The notes under the pieces: model-generated
What the model saw: the letters and a program-made list of their open reading frames with translations, nothing else
Database searches by the model: none
Told to the model about the DNA's origin: nothing
Shown here: piece after piece, positions 57,790 to 64,000 of the stretch
Layout of the letters: every line of letters starts with the position of its first letter
Position numbering within the stretch: the first letter of the stretch is position 1
DNA from: Plectrocnemia conspersa
Taxonomy: Eukaryota; Arthropoda; Insecta; Trichoptera; Polycentropodidae
Reading direction: 5' to 3'
Assembly (NCBI GenBank): GCA_009617715.1
Contig: VTFK01000241.1
Span: 124,001 to 188,000 of the forward strand
DNA length: 64,000 bases
Made by a program: the position numbers and the translations under genes

Positions 57790-59370
57790 TGGGCGATCGG
57801 GGGGAAAGGGAAAGGGAAAAAGAAAAATAAAGGCGGCGTTCCTTTTAGGTTTATTGGGTTTATTATTCGTCACAAACGTCCGAGAGTCAAAAAACGGAGC
57901 GGGTCGAAGCGGGTCGGTCAAAAATTTGGCACAAAAGGCTTAAAAGGCGGAACTCGACCCTGCGACCGGTCGACGCATTTTTCTATTACTTTTACATATT
58001 GTTGGGAACGACACGCTGAGGAGAGTTCAAGGCACGATTTGAATAATGACATGACACGTCGAGGGGTCCGAGCGGAGGCTCCATCTCGAAGGGGGCGCGA
58101 CTTGATTATTGCCATCGTTTTCATACTCAAATACAGTGGTCTCCAATTTCAAATAAGCTACTCAAACAGGGGCTAGCAACTTTTTCATACTATCGAGTCG
58201 CAAAATTTAATTAAATATTGTATATCAAATAATATAAAGGTTCATTTTTGCATAGTTGTAAATTATTTCCCACGATCCAACATACATATAATGTATAATA
58301 TGTCATATAAGTTAATCTGATTTCAGTTCAGGAAGTGGTCCTTTTATATCTGTCTTTTGTGGCCATGACTGTGTTTTAATTCGGATATGTTTAACTTGAG
58401 TTTTCTACTCATATATACTAATTTTTACATCTCGATTCAATTTTAATTAGTGACGCACAGTGTTCTTTGTTTCGTTTAATTTTAACCCAGTTAATGTGAT
58501 ATTTTTCGGCGTACTTTTTCCTTTTAGCGTACCTTTTTTTAGCTCTCTTAGGATATTTTTTTCAAATACCCTTTTTGTTTTCGTTATTGGGTCGGCCCTG
58601 AAAGTTAATGACCCCTGTGTGTCGATTCTTATATTATTTTTAATAAAATATTTTTTTGTAAAATTTTTGCAGCCAACTAAAGTTGCAATACAGTCCGCGT
58701 TTAAATTTTGGTAGGGACCGCTGAGATATGTATAATAACTGGAAGCACTGCTAAAAACTTATTATTGCTATTGAGTAGCTACATAAAATCACTCCCAGAC
58801 TGCTGCTATCTGTGGCTTTACACAAGAACAACTGAGGGGATAAGTTTTGATCGCTTTTTAGAGCAAAATTATTTTTGTATCGATTAAGGTTTTAAATCAT
58901 TGATTAATAAATCTTTGACGATTAAATGGCAATTTCAAAACTTCATAGCTTATGATAGAAATGAGGTTGAGAAATTATTTTGAACAAATTTCATGACATC
59001 AGAGCTCACCTCATAAGAGTTTTTTTTGTTTCAAAGAACCGAATTTCTGCTTAATAGTCAAGATTTTCTTAGCCATTTACTGTATGCCATACAATCAATT
59101 TACTGACTTTTTTAGTAAATAAAAATTACATTTAAAAAAAAAAAAGCGTTTTTTAATTTCAATATCATATAGGAGGTTATCTGAGAACTAAGCGTATTAA
59201 ATTAGCACAATTTTTAGTTGTTGCTTTCTATCGTTGAAAGTTCTATTTCTGTATGTATATAACTTGGTACTTGAAATTTATAATTATTAATCTAAGATTG
59301 TATTATACAATAGATACTTAGGATCTTAATATAGTTTACCTCGTGTTTTTCTGAGGAAATTATTGTTGAT
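57790..59370. other. Intergenic DNA upstream of the peptide gene, no gene seen
   Basis: The first 300 bp are GC- and CpG-rich and may hold control sites of the peptide gene. The rest is AT-rich with no coding exon recognised. Confidence 0.4.
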
Positions 59371-59372
59371 TG

Positions 59373-59433
59373 CTAGGTATTTATGTACTACACATATAAT
59401 GGTAAATTATATGTGTAGTACATAAATACCTAG
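59373..59433. repeat. Perfect 28 bp inverted repeat with 5-base loop
   Basis: The left arm (59373-59400) begins CTAGGTATTTATG and the right arm (59406-59433) ends CATAAATACCTAG. All 28 positions pair, with GGTAA as the loop. It stands alone in AT-rich DNA with no element around it. Confidence 0.9.
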
Positions 59434-60215
59434 GTAAAAAAAAGTAAATTCCACAGTTTATTGAGATCTGTTTTAGTGTATGTGCGCATAAATTCCAGGG
59501 TAAAATGCCTTCAGGGTAGAAATATATAGTAAATTCAGTACAAATTGTTGTTTGGGGTATTCGCTACCGGTGCATGTAGGAATATTTGTGAAGTATACAT
59601 TAGTTTATTCACTGTTCCCTTATTTTTAGATATTTTGTATTGGTGTTTTCAGGAATAATATAGTTATTCTTCATTGAACATGTACCAGATTATTAACTAT
59701 TGTTTTCACTTTAAGATATTGTACACAGATGTTAGGGATATGCACTATTTATGTATTTGGAGACCACTGTACGATTTGATTTTTTGACGAAGAACTGATT
59801 TTTGGCCTCTCTGGAAACTTTTTGTGCGACGAAAGAGAGGTTGAAAGTCGGCCCCCTCGAGGGCGGATCCTCCGGGTCCGAGTCGTTGAAACGCTAGGTT
59901 GGTCCTCGGCAAACAATGGACGGGTACTCACACTACGCGACTAGGAAAAACGTCGGGAAGATCGCGTGATATGATGCGACCGGGACAGGTCGTACAAAAT
60001 TCGATACAACTCTTCCGCGCTACCATAAATTAGGTATTAAATCACAATACGCACATACATACATATATAACGAGTAATGGACCCACGTTTCGTTTTAATT
60101 AACATTAGGATTGATATATATACGCACATGCAGAACGATCGAAAGTACACCGACGGGACTACTGGGCTAACTAGCTACTACTCGTATGTATCATTGGTAA
60201 ATTCGTTCAGAACGA

Positions 60216-63200
60216 TCACAGCACGTGCAGGTTCTCGCAGGACTTGGACTTGGAGTCCCTGGCCCACACCCTGCCCAGCAGGCCGCGCACTTTCAAGCTG
60301 GCCGACAGCCTCGCGCCCCTCTGCTTCCGGGGGGTGTTCTGGGCGCTGCCGGCCGAGGCTCCGGCCCTCCTTCTAAAAGCAACCCTTTATAAGCATAAGT
60401 TTAAACTAAGTATTTTAAAATTTTAATACCAGTATTGAATTTTAAAAGTAAGATTTATATTTCAACTCTACTTATTTAAACTATAATAATTAATAAAATG
60501 CAGAGAAATAATACAAAAACACAATTAAATACAAAAAAATGGATAAAATTATTTATATTACAACAAATTTAGTTATATAAGTATATTAAATTTTGCTTTT
60601 GAGAAACCCCTTCCTTCCGCCAGATACCATGGATAACGGATTCGAACCACGAATGGGCAGTAACAGTTTTAGTCATCACACAGGGAGGACGTTACAGCGA
60701 GCATCATAGAAGGTTTACGCTTTATGCTATCTAGAGCATTAATTCATAATTTATGAGTATTAAAAAAATATTTTTATTTTTTTCACGAACACTTAAATAT
60801 CATTAAGTAACGTTAAATGGGACTATTAAATTAATAAATAATTTAATTAATCGAGTTCAGTTCTAGCTCTAGCTTATTATCAACAATTTACATTTTATAC
60901 ATTTGAATATCATACATACATATTACTTTAACATCAATTATCTTTAGCAATTAATTTTAAAATTTACAGTAAATCAATTTTACTACATAGTACTTGTTTA
61001 TTGTACTATATTTTTTTAATAAATATACGCATTTAAGATAGTAAATCAACGCTGAAAAACAGCGGCGTAAACAACTGTATGGTAACCACAGAACAAGGAA
61101 TATAAAAGTAGCTAACCATAGTGTGCATAGAAGAGCGATCAGGTGCAGAGAGTTATGGTTCGGTGATTATTGCGCAAATTAAAATTGCGCACAGTGAAAA
61201 TTCCAAGCATAATGAGCAATATACACATATATGTACATATGTATATTTAAGAATACGTCAATATATAAAAAAAATCTGTTCTTATTACAAAATAAACAAT
61301 TAAATTTCAGTACAATCCCTTTTTAATAAATGTAAAATTATTATTTATATATATATTTTAAAAAGTTATTAGAATATATTTAGCATTTTTAAACATTAAT
61401 AAAAATGACGATTTTAGAACTCCAGTGCTATTGAAAATAAAAAAGTAGATATGTTATAGAATTTATAAGTTTAAATAAATTTATTTTCAAATATCATCTG
61501 CTAGTTCTTCGAAATGATTTTGAGTGTTCTCTAAATCTTAGTGGTAGCGACCACTAAGACTTAGAGTATCATTTACAAAATATAACATAAAATATTATTT
61601 AAAAAATGTTATTTTGTACTATTTTCGAACATCTAAATTCCTTAATTATTACCGGAGAATCTGGAGTTAAATAGTGACAAAATTATATAAAATTACAACA
61701 TGATTCAATTCAAATTTATTATGTTGGCTGTACTGTAAATCAGACAGCAGGCAATAACCACGCGTGTTAAAAGTTTCAAAAGAGGCACATTTCCACCTCT
61801 GGGTATGTTAATAAGCAAAATTGCCGCATATGAGGCGAGGAAAATCTTTATGTGATTCACGAGAGCTATTATATGCCCAATTATTATTATTATTTCGAAA
61901 CAAACATCTAATTGCCGCACTGAAGAGTCAAGAACAAAAAAATTACGTCAAGTTCGATGGAATATTAAGATTTACCTTACTTTTTTTTATTAATAAAATG
62001 GTAGTTTATTACGATTTATCTTGCAGTTTTACACCATTTATGGGAGACAAGCAATTCCATGATAACGCATTGGGTCAAACTTCACTATTGGCAAAAACGA
62101 CACCGTTGTGATGCCGCATTCACCGAAAGTTATGCTTAGAGGAAAGTTGGCATGAGCTTATCATAACGGATATGGATACTTTAAAGGGGACAATAATAAT
62201 AAATTAATAAATAACAATCACCTCGTCCGTTCCGGCCGTTCCTGCTTGAGCCTGATCTGCGTCAGAAGGCCGACTAGCAGCTCGTCCACGTTGTGGTTGA
62301 TGCCGACAGACGTCTCGATGAACTTGCAGTCGTAGGCGATGGCCAGGTTCTTGCCCTCTGCGATGAGGCGGGCCGAGATTAGCCGACGCTTACAGAGAAA
62401 GAGACGAAAAGAACCCACCGTCCGCTGCCACCGTCCTGCTGCGGACCAGGTCCGCCTTGTTGCCCACCAGGATGCGGGCTCTGGAGGGCTTTTTGTTGCG
62501 CAGCACCTTCAGCCACCCCTCGGCGGTCCTCAGCGAGCCCTTGTCGGATGTGCTGTACACCACGCAGTACGCGTGCGGCTCTGCCCCATCGATCTCAGCG
62601 TCCTGAAAATGACGACATGAATTCAAAAGATGTTTCATGTTTTCGCTCATCACTAAAGTACCGACACTTACCGGACCCACGTTGCTGCATGACTGATCCA
62701 AGAACACCAGCTCAGACTCTTCTCCGGCTAGCAGCACGGACACGGATTTCTCTCCGGAGTCGTCGTCTGAAACGAAAACATTTCGTCAAATCTCGTGGTG
62801 AAAACGAACATCGAAAAATCTCACCTATGCTTGTGTCGTAGGCGTGCAGGTACTCCGAAGTCATGAACTGGCTGACGAGAGATGACTTGCCCACGCCAGC
62901 AGCCCCTAGGACCAGTACCCTGTAGGGCGCAGGCGGAGGGGCACTGGCAGAAGACTCTCTCGAACTGCCTAAGCTAGGCGGCGCAGACGCTCTTGGAGTG
63001 AGGCGCTCCGTACTGAGCAAACAGAAATTTATTTATCTAATAAAAAAACGTATATGAATATTAAAACAATAAGTAGATAACTTACATATACACATGTAGA
63101 TATATAGAAATTACAATAGAAGTGAATTCAAGTAAAAATTGGGCATGTCTAAATACATATATATGTTTACAACCTTAATTGTAATAATAAATTACAAATT

Positions 63201-63711
63201 ATTATACATTATAAGAGGCTTAAGAAAAGTATGTAAATATAAAAATAAACTAAAATTAAAAAAGTAGATTGAGTTATATATATTTTTACTGGTAGATATA
63301 GACAGATTGTCTGCGAAATAGGGTAAGAGTTTGATTTCTTACTAAATAGATATACTAAATATAATCTGGAAATAGTAGTTACAAGAAGTGAATATTTTCA
63401 ACGCTATAACGCTATAACAGCAGTAGTATATGATTTGTGTTAGCTACATAATATGTGTTAATGTGTTCTTCGCAAACCTCGAGTTGCTGCTGGCCACCGA
63501 GTTGTTGGACCTGGAACGTCGGTTCTTGAGACTGTCGCCGCGATTGACGACGCCTTTGCCAGTGATACTGAAGTGGCGCAGTCTATAGTACTGTTCCTCG
63601 ACGCCCGTGCTGGGCATGGAGGCTACGCGGGCTCTCTGTGGCGGCGGTCCCAACAGAGCACGCGTCCCCGTCTTCACTGATTGTGACCGATTGTGGTGAG
63701 GGCTGCCATAC
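60216..63711 (-). CDS. RGK-family small GTPase (Rad/Gem/Kir), 3' part
   Basis: Six exons on the minus strand join in phase: 63478-63711, 62825-63012, 62672-62766, 62419-62602, 62222-62357, 60216-60372; about 331 aa, with the first exon(s) outside the window. The N-terminal extension has QYYRLRHFSITGKGVVNRGD, as in insect Rgk proteins. The G domain has G1 GAAGVGKS, switch region DTSIDDDSGEKSVSVLL, a non-canonical G3 (FLDQSCSNVG in place of DxxG), G4 VGNKADL and G5 FIETSVG. The C-terminus is basic and ends SKSKSCENLHVL, the RGK tail that binds 14-3-3 and calmodulin, with no CAAX lipidation site. RGK proteins inhibit voltage-gated calcium channels; that role is inferred by family. The intron at 62358-62418 is only 61 bp. 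Confidence 0.93.
60600..60720 (-). repeat. Possible degenerate tRNA-derived SINE in the last RGK intron
   Basis: On the minus strand GTGGTTCGAATCC matches a polymerase III B box. The flanking bases cannot form a tRNA T-stem and no convincing A box is seen, so it is at most a decayed SINE. Confidence 0.3.
60721..62221. other. Remainder of the last RGK intron, nothing firm
   Basis: AT-rich DNA without recognised exons. A TATAAAAG word near 61099 with no coding frame downstream is not taken as a promoter. Short open frames at 61705-62111 lack coding character. Confidence 0.4.
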
Positions 63712-64000
63712 CTAAATCGCCGCATTAAAAATCATCAGAAACAAATTATGGCCGCATAAACTTAAAAAAAACTAAACAATTAACGCTCTGAAATAAATTA
63801 AAACGGTATTAAGAGTTCATTATTTAGTGAAACAAAATAGCTTTAACTTTTTGGGTATGAGCGTATTATATGTATATAATATAATCAAGAGCTTTATATT
63901 TAAATAATTTGTAGATTAAGCTGTCGTGCCAAATGGTATCGAATACCTTTTCTATATCAAGTATTAATAATCCTGTACTTTTTTTCATGTTAAATGGAGA
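63712..64000. other. RGK intron running off the window
   Basis: The acceptor of the first visible RGK exon is at 63712-63713 (minus strand). The DNA beyond is AT-rich, and no upstream exon with a start codon is seen before the window ends. Confidence 0.5.

Noticed and set aside
57571..58176. 201-codon plus-strand frame
   Set aside because: It is antisense to the peptide gene, which has signal peptide, TATA box and poly(A) signal; the plus frame has none of these.
60077..60426. Plus-strand frames of 99 and 60 codons
   Set aside because: The GC-rich part is the antisense of the last RGK exon, whose SKSKSCENLHVL tail fixes the strand.
60640..60670. tRNA gene
   Set aside because: GGTTCGAATCC looks like a T-loop/B box, but the T-stem does not pair and no cloverleaf forms.

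Overview
This 64 kb window is AT-rich animal nuclear DNA, almost certainly from an insect. The genes have many small exons with GT-AG introns. The noncoding DNA is crowded with hAT-type MITEs, mariner and mariner-like transposase remnants, and a jockey-type endonuclease fragment. One dispersed repeat family carries two units of the insect telomere motif TTAGG. The order cannot be fixed from sequence alone; a holometabolous insect is my best guess.

Five conserved multi-exon genes and one small gene were reconstructed exon by exon, with splice phases checked. From left to right they are: (1) an oxysterol-binding-protein-related protein of the ORP3/6/7 class, minus strand, 4107-19455, about 984 aa, with PH domain, FFAT motif and sterol/lipid-transfer domain; (2) MED25, a Mediator subunit, plus strand, 19793-31796, 1090 aa, with VWA domain, two long polyglutamine runs and a PTOV/ACID domain; (3) TMEM68, a DGAT2-like acyltransferase, minus strand, 39638-46917, 321 aa; (4) DIPK2 (family of human C3orf58/DIPK2A), a divergent secretory-pathway kinase-like protein, plus strand, 46967-53183, 396 aa; (5) a 61-aa unrecognised secreted peptide gene with TATA box and poly(A) signal, minus strand, 57565-57750; (6) the 3' part of an RGK-family small GTPase, minus strand, 60216-63711, whose 5' end lies outside the window.

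The genes are packed in pairs. ORP and MED25 are divergent from one 337 bp interval. MED25 and TMEM68 are convergent with abutting poly(A) signals. TMEM68 and DIPK2 are divergent with only 49 bp between start codons.

The most unusual structure is a partial tandem duplication at about 27-39.8 kb. The 3' half of MED25 (exons 9-12 and 17, with 13-16 missing in the second copy) was copied together with the terminal exon of TMEM68. The second MED25 copy keeps an intact spliceable PTOV domain and C-terminus but has lost the middle. TMEM68 has two complete alternative terminal exons about 7.4 kb apart.

Most remaining DNA is repeats. A foldback family with hairpin-rich interior has about eight copies. 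Four short hAT elements carry perfect 8 bp target duplications. Also present are CTGGC-rich inverted-repeat elements, a perfect 28 bp hairpin, and several other families described below.
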